This document shows, piece by piece, positions 48,050-57,518 of a stretch of 64,000 nucleotides of DNA. The notes below the pieces were generated by a model. The model did no database searches, had not been told where the DNA came from, and worked only from the letters and a program-made list of their open reading frames with translations. Each line of letters begins with the position of its first letter. The stretch's first letter is position 1. Origin of the DNA: Stercorarius parasiticus (taxonomy: Eukaryota; Chordata; Aves; Charadriiformes; Stercorariidae). Made by a program: the position numbers and the translations under genes. The stretch spans positions 124,001 to 188,000 of the forward strand of contig VWZL01002563.1 of assembly GCA_013396915.1 (NCBI GenBank), given 5' to 3'.

Positions 48050-51000
48050 AAATGAGCAACTGTAGACTATGTGAATAGCTTGAAAGTATTTTGGGAAATA
48101 GCATTTGCAACAAATGAATTTAAGGACAGTGAAAAGCTGTGTAGATCATCGATGTGAACAGAGTTCTATTGAAATTGCTGGAACTTTTCATTATAATAGT
48201 TGTAAGGATCTTTCACGCTAATTCACTGAATACTGCTCGGCTAATTTTCTGTATATAAAGTATGCATTGTGGAGAAGTGTAATGCATTTGTTCGAATAAG
48301 TTAATGATTATGCTTTTAAATATAGTCTAGTGAACAGAAATGTGTGTTTCTTAGTAAAAATGTGCAATGAATAAAACATTTAACTCTGTTGCCATAGCCG
48401 ACTTGGTGTTACATGACTTGGTTATAGATATATAGTGTCTATGATAGTGACCGTGTACACAATTCTAAGATATGGCCTATTTCTGCAGTTCCAAAGCTTC
48501 TGTACTACCTCCAATTGTGGGATCTCGAAAGTCTAAAGGCAGTGTAAGTATCCAGTGCCATAATAAAGTTCGTTTCTAATTTGTTTTAATTCCGGCAGAT
48601 GGAAAGTCCCTGTCCTTTGGGTTTTAATTAAATCAGGAGAGAAGAAATACACAGCCACCTGGTGGTGTGCTTATTAAAGCTTGATGACTCTCTAGCTATT
48701 TGCAGTGTCAATTAGACAAAAGAAATCTGAGAAAATATTATTGCAATAATGGCTGCTTTATTTTTTATAAAATCTTCCATAGCAAAGATCAGCTGCTGCC
48801 TTGAGGTCTTTTGCATAAACCTTGTCAGCTATCTTTGTGTATTTGTTTGTTTATTTATTCAAATTCTACACCTAAAGGAAAAATACAGAACCTTTTACGA
48901 AATGTCTTGCAGAAAATGGTGTTTCTGCATGCTGAATCTGAATAAGGCCCTAAAAGAGTTTCCTATCTGGCGTGTTTTGTCCTAGCTAACAATTAAATAC
49001 AGAGCTTGAGCATCCACTGCTTTGTATCCTGTATAGCTATTTATATATGTACAAAATGAGTCCACTGTGGATTTAAAACAGTGTCAAATCAGAATATAAG
49101 TATCTGTTTGCACTGATTCTGTACAAGTGCAGTTTACTGTACAAGTACAAGACAGTGGAGAGTCAGACTCAGTCTGTCCTTGTAATTGTGGTAGTTGATC
49201 TTGTCCATTCACTGTTCACAAAGCAAAAACCCCTGAAGCCACTAAACAAAATACGCAATGAAACATGCAAGTCTGTTCCATTCTGTTGAAATTCAGTGGA
49301 AGATAAAACCTCAGTAAAGAACATACTTTCAAGTGGTGTTTCTTTTTTAAAACATGACCTTTGCAATTCTGTCATTTGTAAAAATAACTCATGAACAGTT
49401 TTAACTTCTTGCCTATTCTACTACTACCTTAACAACATGTACAGAAAATTATTTGATGTTCACTTTTATTCCATTGGGATTGTAACACACTGATAACAAG
49501 TGTCAAAACTTAAGGAGGCAGGAATATGTACTACTGCGCGTAAATATCTGTTGCAACACTTGAACTGGTATAAATCATGCTATTGTTTGCTTTAATTTGA
49601 TATCTACACTTTTTTACCATTATTGCTTGGGACTAACAGTCTCCAGTTTGAATAAGAAAAACCTGAAATATTGCCATGCCCTCATTTCTCTTTATAGACA
49701 TAGGATAAATGGTAGATTTGAGTCTATTGGTAGATAAATGATAGATTAGATGGTAAAAGCTAGATGGTATTTAAGTAAGATATCTTAAACAGAACTGATT
49801 TCTTCCGGTTATGTGAAAACTAGAAGAATAATATAAAAATATAATAACGTATGCAAGTTTTTTTAAAGAGATGCAGGATTTTGTTCAGGACTTATTTTTC
49901 TGAAAGATTTTAATTTTATATAGTATTACCTTTTAACTTTAGCAGTGAGGTCAAGATAATTGTCCATGACTATTGCACAATGAAAGGCCTTTCTGGTGGT
50001 GGGCAAGTTCTAAAATGGCATGAATTGTTCATGCAGCTACACTAAGCAAAACAAAGAAGTAGAATACATTCATCTTCTGTGTTTCAGCTAAGACTGTGAT
50101 AAGGTGGACAGTTCCAGACACTGATAAGGTTTTCTGCCCTATCTGCTAGAGTGTTTTGTTGTTATATTGAGTGTTTTGACAGAACTGTATTAGGAAGAAA
50201 CTACATATGCTGTTACACCGGCAAAAGTAGGAGGCTGACAGCCTCTACTGAGAGGCAGTGATGAGGGTATTCAGTTGGTAAAGTCTTTATGCAGCCTAGA
50301 ATGATATAAACAGCACCCTAAAGGGTGCTATATACAGTTCAGATTTTTACAATGTTGATTGTGAACAGATTTAGACTGAAAAAAAATGTGTATAACTAAT
50401 AAAATCTCTGGCTGGTACACCCAGGATCATACATAAATCAAAGCTGTAAAAATAAGGACCAGGTTTCTGGTTCTTTTTCTAGATACTCCACAGAGCAATG
50501 AGAGGAAGTGGCTGATGTCCTTGGAGGTGATTCAGAGGTGATGTGTGGGCAGACCCCTTTCTTACTGTCCACTTGGCAGTCACAGTGTTACTGCCACATG
50601 AATACTGTCATTCTCTTCCAGCTGCTTTTGACACTGAGATTAATGCCCATGTCTCATTTACAGAGGCAATGAATTATTCACAAGTTATATATGTAACATT
50701 TTATGACTTTCCACACATATGTATAGATGAGATATAGCTGTATATCATATGCGTGTATGCATAGATTGGCCTAGCCACTCTTTTCATCAAATGAAACATT
50801 ATTTCCTTATGATAAATGTGTTAATTTTTTCTGGGACTTGTTAAGGACCATTTAATTAGTCAGATCATGTAGTAAGTCGATGAGATAGTTACAGTTTTCT
50901 AGGTAGTTTAAGATATCACTTAACTGTACTGATTTTAAATTAATATGCTTCTTTAACACCTGATACCAATCTTTAGTATTAATATTGAAATTAAAAAAAC

Positions 51001-51249
51001 AAATTTTGTCCTTTTTGTCAGTGATAATTGTGTACACTTCTTTTCAGGGAAATGATCGGCAATCTAAATCTACTGTTGCATCCAGTGACCCAGGGGAAAA
51101 CAGTTCTTCACCTCAGCTTCCCAAAGGGAAAGACAAGAAAAGCCTGAATCCAGAGGATTCTGTGTCCAGACGACACTTTTCTAACAACTCTACAAGAGTA
51201 AAACAGACAGTAAGAGTAATGGCTTCCAGAGGAGTCCTTCAAGATAATG
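19180..51249 (+). CDS. DCDC2: DCDC2 doublecortin domain-containing protein 2, coding exons 1-7, partial
   Basis: DCDC2 binds tubulin through two doublecortin (DCX) domains and acts at the ciliary axoneme and in microtubule and neuronal-migration functions. In people it is linked to deafness, nephronophthisis, neonatal sclerosing cholangitis and dyslexia susceptibility. Exons: 19180-19472, 24496-24547, 42357-42433, 42544-42675, 47264-47410, 48489-48543, 51048-51249. All junctions keep frame, giving 319 codons. DCX1 is about residues 17-100 ([17 protein letters not shown]...AFKKL). DCX2 is about 136-220 ([13 protein letters not shown]...FYVAVGRE-type end [16 protein letters not shown]). A Ser/Lys-rich linker follows. 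Human DCDC2 is about 476 residues, so the acidic C-terminal tail lies beyond the exons found. The start ATG has A at -3 and directly precedes the conserved N terminus. The gene spans more than 45 kb here, compared with roughly 200 kb in human. Confidence 0.97.
22459..22876 (+). repeat. T/G low-complexity tract with 11-bp and 9-bp periods
   Basis: Almost only T with single or double G. Eight GG pairs fall exactly 11 bp apart from 22541 to 22618 (GG plus nine T). Seven GGTG units follow with a 9-bp period from 22718 (GGTGTTTTT). Four N (22687-22690) interrupt it, so the length is uncertain. Phe-rich and Lys-rich open frames across it are artefacts of composition. Confidence 0.95.
22687..22690. 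other. Assembly ambiguity (4 N)
   Basis: Four unknown bases inside the T/G tract, probably an unresolved repeat length. Confidence 0.9.
24496..24547 (+). CDS. DCDC2: DCDC2 exon 2
   Basis: A 52-nt exon completing Asn and reading [17 protein letters not shown]. The acceptor is TTCCTTCCGCAG and the donor GTAGGA. It ends in phase 0. It is the linker between the two DCX domains. Confidence 0.95.
26519..26585 (+). repeat. Pyrimidine tract, GGAA-rich on the minus strand
   Basis: A nearly pure C/T run of about 65 bp with six TTCC units (GGAA on the minus strand) spaced 4-8 bp apart. GGAA is the ETS-factor core. It lies about 2 kb into DCDC2 intron 2. Confidence 0.85.
36364..36430 (+). repeat. TATG/TACA microsatellite zone
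   Basis: GTATGTATGTATGTG followed by alternating CATATACATG- and ACACA-type purine-pyrimidine steps. It is degenerate and short. Confidence 0.75.
36552..36566 (+). CDS. DCDC2: Candidate DCDC2 microexon, 15 nt, tentative
   Basis: A T tract of about 16 bases, then TGCCAACAG (acceptor), TCAACAGTGGAAGAT and the perfect donor GTAAGT. Fifteen nt keeps the phase 0/0 junction of exons 2 and 3 and would insert STVED between NNE and VKP. A TGC just before the acceptor is the motif used by SRRM4-regulated neuronal microexons. Only the splice signals support it; mammalian DCDC2 as I recall it lacks this insert. Confidence 0.35.
38443..38885 (-). mobile_element. CR1 LINE 3' fragment, reverse orientation
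   Basis: About 440 bp. It starts on the plus strand with CACAGAATCACTGGATGGTA and GGAAGGGACCTCTGGAGATC, then the usual CR1 blocks (GCCTGTTCCAGTGCTCTGCC, CTCTTGTCCTGTCGCTGGGC). It is 5' truncated and has no intact reverse transcriptase. It is antisense within DCDC2 intron 2. Confidence 0.95.
42357..42433 (+). CDS. DCDC2: DCDC2 exon 3
   Basis: Starts in phase 0 after CTTGCAG and reads [25 protein letters not shown] plus TT. The donor is a perfect GTAAGT. It begins DCX domain 2. Confidence 0.96.
42434..42543 (+). other. DCDC2 intron 3, 110 bp
   Basis: A very short intron (GTAAGT to TTTATTTCAG) between the two exons that open DCX2. Confidence 0.93.
42544..42675 (+). CDS. DCDC2: DCDC2 exon 4, DCX domain 2
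   Basis: Completes Phe, then reads [43 protein letters not shown] plus AG. The donor is GTATCA. It is near-identical in pattern to the mammalian protein. Confidence 0.97.
45315..45355. repeat. Short two-copy duplication
   Basis: AATTTCACATTTCTAC occurs at 45315 and again at 45340, a period of 25 bp. Confidence 0.75.
45545..46040 (+). mobile_element. CR1 LINE 3' fragment, forward orientation
   Basis: About 500 bp with the CR1 order of blocks: GGAGCAAGCACAGCAAAAGG, GATAGGACAAGAGGCAATGG, ACAAGTTGCCCAGAGAGGCT, and the end GTCCAACCTCAGCTATTCTG. The tail is a degenerate form of ATTCTATGATTCT. It is 5' truncated and non-coding, and lies in the sense direction of DCDC2. Confidence 0.93.
47264..47410 (+). 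CDS. DCDC2: DCDC2 exon 5, end of DCX domain 2
   Basis: Completes Arg and reads [48 protein letters not shown] plus GG. The acceptor is CATATTTTTCAG and the donor GTAAGT. Confidence 0.97.
47411..48488 (+). other. DCDC2 intron 5
   Basis: A 1.1-kb intron with a TA dinucleotide run and a T tract at 48013-48049. Confidence 0.85.
48013..48049 (+). repeat. (TA)n plus poly-T
   Basis: A T run, seven or so TA steps, then about 18 T. It is a simple low-complexity repeat. Confidence 0.85.
48489..48543 (+). CDS. DCDC2: DCDC2 exon 6
   Basis: Completes Gly and reads [18 protein letters not shown]. The acceptor is TTTCTGCAG and the donor [20 protein letters not shown] sequence follows DCX2 in mammalian DCDC2. 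Confidence 0.96.
48544..51047 (+). other. DCDC2 intron 6
   Basis: A 2.5-kb A/T-rich intron. No repeat family or exon-like element was recognised. Confidence 0.85.
51048..51249 (+). CDS. DCDC2: DCDC2 exon 7, disordered Ser/Lys-rich region
   Basis: Starts [20 protein letters not shown] and continues [17 protein letters not shown], then a basic, Asn/Ser-rich end finishing VLQDN plus G. The acceptor is TTCTTTTCAG. The donor GTCAGT is weaker than consensus but in phase 1. Without splicing, translation would stop three codons into the intron (GQY, then stop). The tail is less conserved than the DCX domains. Confidence 0.9.
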
Positions 51250-53904
51250 GTCAGTACTGAGATAAACACTATTGTAGCATAGTGGCTTTTGATCTTTGGT
51301 TAAAACAGTGAAATAGTGGAATAATACAGTTGTATAGTTCTTGAATTGTCCGTTTACTCTGGCTAACTAAATTTACAAACGTTCTTTCTGCTTAGGAAAT
51401 GTACCTGTGCATAACTGCTGCATTCCTGCCTTCATTTACATACCACAGAAGGCTGTATATAATTTTTAGTATACCTTGGAAGTTAAATTAACATGGTCAT
51501 ATCTTTATGCTTTCCCCACTGTTCTGCCCTGCAAATAAGTGAAGAAAAGGAGCTGTTCTGCTCAAAGGACACCTTGCTGTCCCTGATGATCCCTGGTTAG
51601 CTGCCTAGTTCTGTATAACAAAATGACAAGGCCCTGGAGGAATAACACAAACGCAACTCCAGTTAGACGATAGCTGCTGAGACTAATCATACATCCGCGC
51701 TGCTGGAAGCACTTTCAGAATTTCTCTCTCACTTATGCTGTGGCAGCAATTTAGAAATTTACTCATAAACATCCTCTTTGAGAAAATGTTTTTCTTATCC
51801 TATGGTGTGATATTCCCCTCCCCCGCCCCCCCATTTTTTTTTTTAACGGCTATAAGGCTGTCCCCTCACTACAGATATTGCTGCCATGCTGGGATGGCTA
51901 TTTTTCCTCATTATTAATAGTTCCAAAAGTCATTAATACAGGCCAATTAATATCTGCCAGGAGAAATAAATTATACTTTTCATAGCATGTGACGTTTCTT
52001 CAGCATGTGCTGTTTAAGTGCTAATAATTAAGTGTGCAATAACAAATTGTGGTCTAAAACTTCAGTATATGTTATCCAGTTTTGTACATCTACAATCATG
52101 AGTTGTAAATTTACTTTGACTCAGGAGCAGGTTTGTAAATTTGAGTTTTAAAACATCAATGAAATATAATATTTTGTAATACAATGGTCTTTTCAAGAGT
52201 TAGCTTGTTGATTTTCAGGTTTACTTAGTCTGGATTCAAATACCATTGTATCATTTTGCTGGTAGGTGGACATAATTCTAGCCAACTCTTTTTTTCAGTC
52301 AAGTTTTTTTTCTTAATGAAGAACGACGATTATATTATAATGAAAGTGACTGGAAACATTTGTCCTTTGTAACTGATAAAATGACTAAATATATTCTTCT
52401 CCTTGAAATCGTCATGGTGTATCCCCACTTTTTACAGATTGAGTGGTGCATACTAAAAACATATGAGGGAGAGACTACCAGAGCTGACCTCTCAGAGGGG
52501 GCCTTGCATGCTTGGCTTACCATTTCTAAAGGCTCAGAATCCTTATGATGCAAAGAATGCAGGGAAAGGCTTTTACATTTAGGCTGTTGTCCACCCTGGA
52601 TATCTCTAGTCATTGATATGTTTTCCCTTTTTTGGAAACAGATGCATTGACTTCTGTTTGGAAAAGCCGGTACAGAATTCTTTGTACAGAGCTTAAAATC
52701 CACATGTTCTGATCTATTATCTTGTTCAGAGTGCTGAACTGCTCTGAACTTCTACTTATGACTAAACAGATCTCAGTCAGACCTCGTACATTAAGAGCAG
52801 CCAAGCCACATAGCTTTTTCTGGTAGGTAGAGTGTCATTATGGTGATTTTCTATATGCTATTTTTTCTGGCTTGAGGTTTTTTGTAAGTAAAGTTTCTAC
52901 AGACGTTTCCTGGAAGCAGACAGACTCCTCTTGCCAAGGTGAGAGAAAGTTGTTCTTTGCCTTTGTTGGCCTTGCATTTAGGTTATCAAAGGTTTCTGAT
53001 TGCTTGCTTTCATTTCCTGGAGGAGGGAAGAGCAATAGTTTCTCTGTCCTTTCATCAGGCACTGAGAGACAAATCTTTGTTTGGTAGATAGCAGACAAAT
53101 ATAGGGAGATATTTACTTCTCCATATTTAGCGCTATTGCTTTTCCACCTGCTGACAGTAGTGATTGGAAGTCCACTAAGGTTACTGAAGAAGTGACTCCT
53201 TGCTTCTCACTTCAGCTTTTCTATACTTTGTGAGTCTTGCGTAACTAGGAGAAGCTGTTCAAGGCAGCCAGTTCTCTGGTCTGAGGAAAAATGTATGTTG
53301 GGAGAAGCTCTCTGTTCTTTCTGTGCTCCTCTATTTATTCTCCACACATGAAGACCTGCCGGCAGAAGTGGGAATGGGCGGTTTGATGTATATGCTGTTC
53401 TGCAAGTCTAGATAGACCTAGCTGGTCATTCAGGCAGTTGCTGAGGGAGATGAAGTCTCTAGGTTAAATTCAGACAATGGTATGGGGTAAGAAATCCAGA
53501 GCCATGTAATGGATTTCTGGTGGGGTGCAATCCTTGCTCTCAGTGGATCTCCGTTCCTGAGGAGATGTATAATAAGCAAGTGAGAACTGTTTTCTTTTGC
53601 CAAGCCCAAAAAGCAAACTATCTCATGCTGTAAGTCTTTAGGCCAACCATATTGACAACTGCAGACTTGTGGACATCTAGAGACTTATCTTTCCCCAGTT
53701 AAATTCCCTAATATTTGTTCAGCCAGATCAAGCGTAAAATATTTCAGGAAGCAGTGGCCTTAAGCTTCTTATCACAAGGCTACTATTCAAAGTGGTTTTC
53801 AGCCCTGCTTGTATTTTAACAAGAGGTGCATCTTATCATTACATTATTCTAGTTCAACTTAAATGTATTTCTTTGCCACATTTTGCAAACAAAATGTAAA
53901 GATG

Positions 53905-53924
53905 TTTTATTTATTTATTTATTT
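53905..53924 (+). repeat. (TTTA)n microsatellite
   Basis: About five TTTA units within DCDC2 intron 7. Confidence 0.85.
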
Positions 53925-55345
53925 TCTCCTTCCCTTTCTGGTTCCACTTTTTTTCTGGTACTTTGCAGTAAGTATGAAATTTTTTTTTCCTGTTATTAAG
54001 AGCAAAATTAGGATATCTCATTTCCTGCGTTTTGCTTTCAAGCCCTCAAGAATAGCACCTAATACCCTGTATTCACCATTTCATGTGAGAAACAATGTGC
54101 AGTTGTTCTGAGTCTGACAGTTTTTAGTGGAACACTTTTTTGCTATTGGATTTTTCTAAATAAGTGGTTTTTCGTTGTGTGGAAAACATTTTGAAGGGTG
54201 CATGGAGCACTGAAGAGAGATCCCACTTGTCCCTTTTCTTTCCCTTTAGTCATTTTGCCTAGAAATTTGTAAGGAAGTGCTTCAGGTCCCTTAAAATCCA
54301 CAGAAGTTTTTTTTGTTTTTTTTTGTTTTTTTTTCCCCTATCTGGAAGAGGTACAGCTATGCTTGCTGCAATAGTTTTTGTCATAGCAGCCAAGCAATAT
54401 ATCTGAACCATGTTCTGAAATAGGTGTGTCTCATTGTAAGAGAGTCTTTGTACCCAGTTTATTTTCTGAATTGACTGAGGTCTAGCAGAATGGTAGAGGT
54501 ACCCAACCTTTTGACAAGAGCTGATGCTGTTGGCAAAACATCTGAGGTTTCTTTTGACCTACTGAAGCAAGTGGCACGTGTCGCTGTTTAAAGAGAAGCA
54601 GAAATGTCCTTCTGGAAGTGGATGGCATTTGAGGTACACTGTTGGAGAGGAGGCTGAGCAGGACTAAGGAAGAGTGCCAATAGCTGTTGCTGCTTCTACT
54701 GCAGGAATTCATAATCACCCTGTTAACCCAGCCAAACCTGAAGACTTTACACTGAGTGCAATTTCTTTTTGCTTTGTTCTGAAGCATGGTGAATTGGGTA
54801 ACTTACCCATACGATGGCAAAATCTAAAAATTCACAATGTTTAATCCAGTGATGATTGTATACAAGAACTTTTTAACGTGCTATTGCTGTGAAAGTGGCA
54901 CAAAAATATAGGAAATTATTTCAGTATGAAATAATTAATGTGCCAGAAAAAATTCATGTATTTCATTATTAACATTAAGCACTAAAATGCACCTATAAGA
55001 TTGTTAGTGGTACCTAACAGCATTCAATTACTTTGAAACTGAGTGCTTTGATGTACTTAGTATACCTTTCCCTGGGATGCAATAAAGTCTTTCAGAGAGA
55101 TAGGAAATGTCTAGATTGATAGCTACAATTGTTTAAATTTACCCTTATCTTTGAGAATCTCTGGAGACAGCATTTATTTTCTAAAATATTTTTTTGAAAT
55201 TATTAGTGTGATGGTAGTTTTACAGCTGGAACTATTCTTGAGCAATATACTGATAGTAGGTTTTGTGTAACTTTGATAATAACTTTTCTAGGTTTTACAC
55301 GTGCAGGCAGATATTTTGTTTTTTGTTTTCTGTTGAATCCTACAG

Positions 55346-55400
55346 ATGTAAAAGAGGAGCCAACACACCATGCCATGTTTGGCAACCAAAGTCTATCACT
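55346..55400 (+). CDS. DCDC2: Candidate DCDC2 exon 8, speculative
   Basis: A T-rich tract ends in TTGAATCCTACAG. The next bases complete a phase-1 codon to Asp and read DVKEEPTHHAMFGNQSLS before GTATGT. The phase fits exon 7 exactly (Asn-Asp). It is acidic at the start like the mammalian tail, but I cannot align it with confidence. Confidence 0.3.
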
Positions 55401-57477
55401 GTATGTTCCTTTTCATTGTTCTTTCCCATGCAAATTAACGGCAGGCTTCCCTCTGGAGAGTCAAGAGTCCTAGGAAATAAATATCTCCATGTGGATGTGA
55501 AGGATTCTTACATTGCTCTTGCACTTTTTTGCCCATGTTTTTCTGCCTGTGAGAGACTGCGACACTTGCAGGCAAATTTCGGGGAAGGAACTCTTGAAAA
55601 ATCTGAGCAAAGGGCTTTTCACTCAGGTCTAACCCTGTGTGGGAACTCCACTGTAGTCAGAACTTAGGTAGCTTGTAGTGAAGTAGTTCAAGGAAAGAGT
55701 ACTATACTGACCCCAAAGTCTCGTCTTCTACAATGTTGTTGTCTTCTGAGTGGTTTAACCGGTCACACCTCAAGATGGAGTGATCTGAAGCACAGGCCAG
55801 GCAGGCTGTAGGAGCTGTGAGCTGTTAGTGTGGAGTGCTGCAACTTCAGTATCCTCCTGCCCAGACAACCCCCCGTGTCAAAGACTGCTTTTGACAGAAA
55901 GCCACTTGTACTGTAAAAATATGGGGTTGCAGAGGTCAGCATTACACCATATTTCTGTCCTTTATTGTTTGAAGGGACTGAACTGCTGCGTGATTTGTGA
56001 TGATGTTAAACTTACTGCCAAAGGCATATTGTTTTGTGACTTGATAGTCTGCTTTGCTATCAAGGTCGTATCTTTCCTTCTCATTAGCTGAATGTTTTTC
56101 ACCCGTGGGACTATCTGTTGAGTTAAATATAGCACAGGAGCTTGATTAAGTATTTCCACCAAATTATTTATCTGCAGGTGGGAAGTGGAAGTTCTTAGCT
56201 AGTTGATGTACATTTTGGAACTGAGGTAGGCGGTGGAGTAGTTCCCTTTGGAAGCTTTCCCTAGAGAAGCTCATCAGTCAAATCAGCTTTATGAGCCCAC
56301 TGACTACAACTCTGTCAATGGGGGATCTGAGAAACAAGTAGATGTGTTGAAGTAAGCAAAGCCTGAAACATTCTGCCCTCATCAGCATTGGCATTGTTTT
56401 TATGGTGCATCATAGGAGAGTTGCCTGGCTCAGTTTTGACCTGTGCAGCCCCTCCTCTGCCAGAAAAAAAGCTCACAGTGGGGAAGTCTCGTTACCATGT
56501 TTCCTTGCTAATGAAACAAACTAGTTTGCCTCTTTCAAGGAGACCAGGTTGTGGGTGGCTTCTCTGTCTGTTTCTTCTGATGTACTATGGTGACATTTAG
56601 CATACCAATAAAGCAGGAAAGAAAGAAATGTTAGAAATATGCAAACATTGAAAATATTTTCATAGACAGATGATCTAATGTATCTGTATCCTGCAGCTTG
56701 TTGTTCATGGCTCTGTAGGCTGCTTGGGTTTAACCTGCTTGCCCATCTCTTGTTCCCATGGAGTACCTCTGAATGTACTTACCAAACATAGCTGCTACTG
56801 AAGTTGAATTTCAGCAGACTGTTACAAACTTCATTTCTGCTCTTTGCAGAAATCAGGATCCTGAGTGGGCAGGTCTTCAAGCCAATCTGTAACCTAAGCC
56901 CACTTCGTGTACCTGTATCCTGCAGTGGTAATGGTCTTGCTGCAGGGAAAGCTTTCTCACCTAAGCCAGACTGTCTTTCACAACCTTTCTTCTGATTAAG
57001 CCCATGGAGGCCTCCTAGTAGAGAAAATGATTTACAGGAAAGTTCCCAACTCCATTTCTGCTTGTTCCAAGGGGACGTTTGTAGGGAGTCACTGCTGCCT
57101 GCTGTGCTTTCCATACTGTTGAGATGGTGTGTAGGGGGGGAGGTTTACTTCTTGCTGATGACTGAACCAGGTGACCTTCAGCAGTTTCTAGTTTGTACTG
57201 TAGGCTGCTGTGACACTTTCATACCTGTGTCATTGCTGTCATCTGTGAAACTGAAGCTGTTAATAATGTATGTATACATTTCTTTTTCTGGGACAGTAGG
57301 TAGAGAGCATCTAACATTTCTAAGGAAATAAACCTGTTTCTGAGGAAATATTTTTTTTTTTTTCATTGCTAGAATTTTTTGAATGTATCAGTATGGCAAA
57401 GACAAATAATGAAGTGCTGAATAAAAGGGTGCTCAGTGGGGTTGCCAGATTTACTGATGAAGAATTCATTGTGTATT

Positions 57478-57518
57478 NNNNNNNNNNNNNNNNNNNNNNN
57501 NNNNNNNNNNNNNNNNNN
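57478..57518. other. Assembly gap (41 N)
   Basis: A run of unknown bases followed by a short A tract in DCDC2 intron 7. The true length is unknown, and a small exon could be hidden here. Confidence 0.97.

Noticed and set aside
56779..57114. 111-codon minus-strand open frame in DCDC2 intron 7
   Set aside because: No family resemblance, no splice context and no repeat match; treated as chance.
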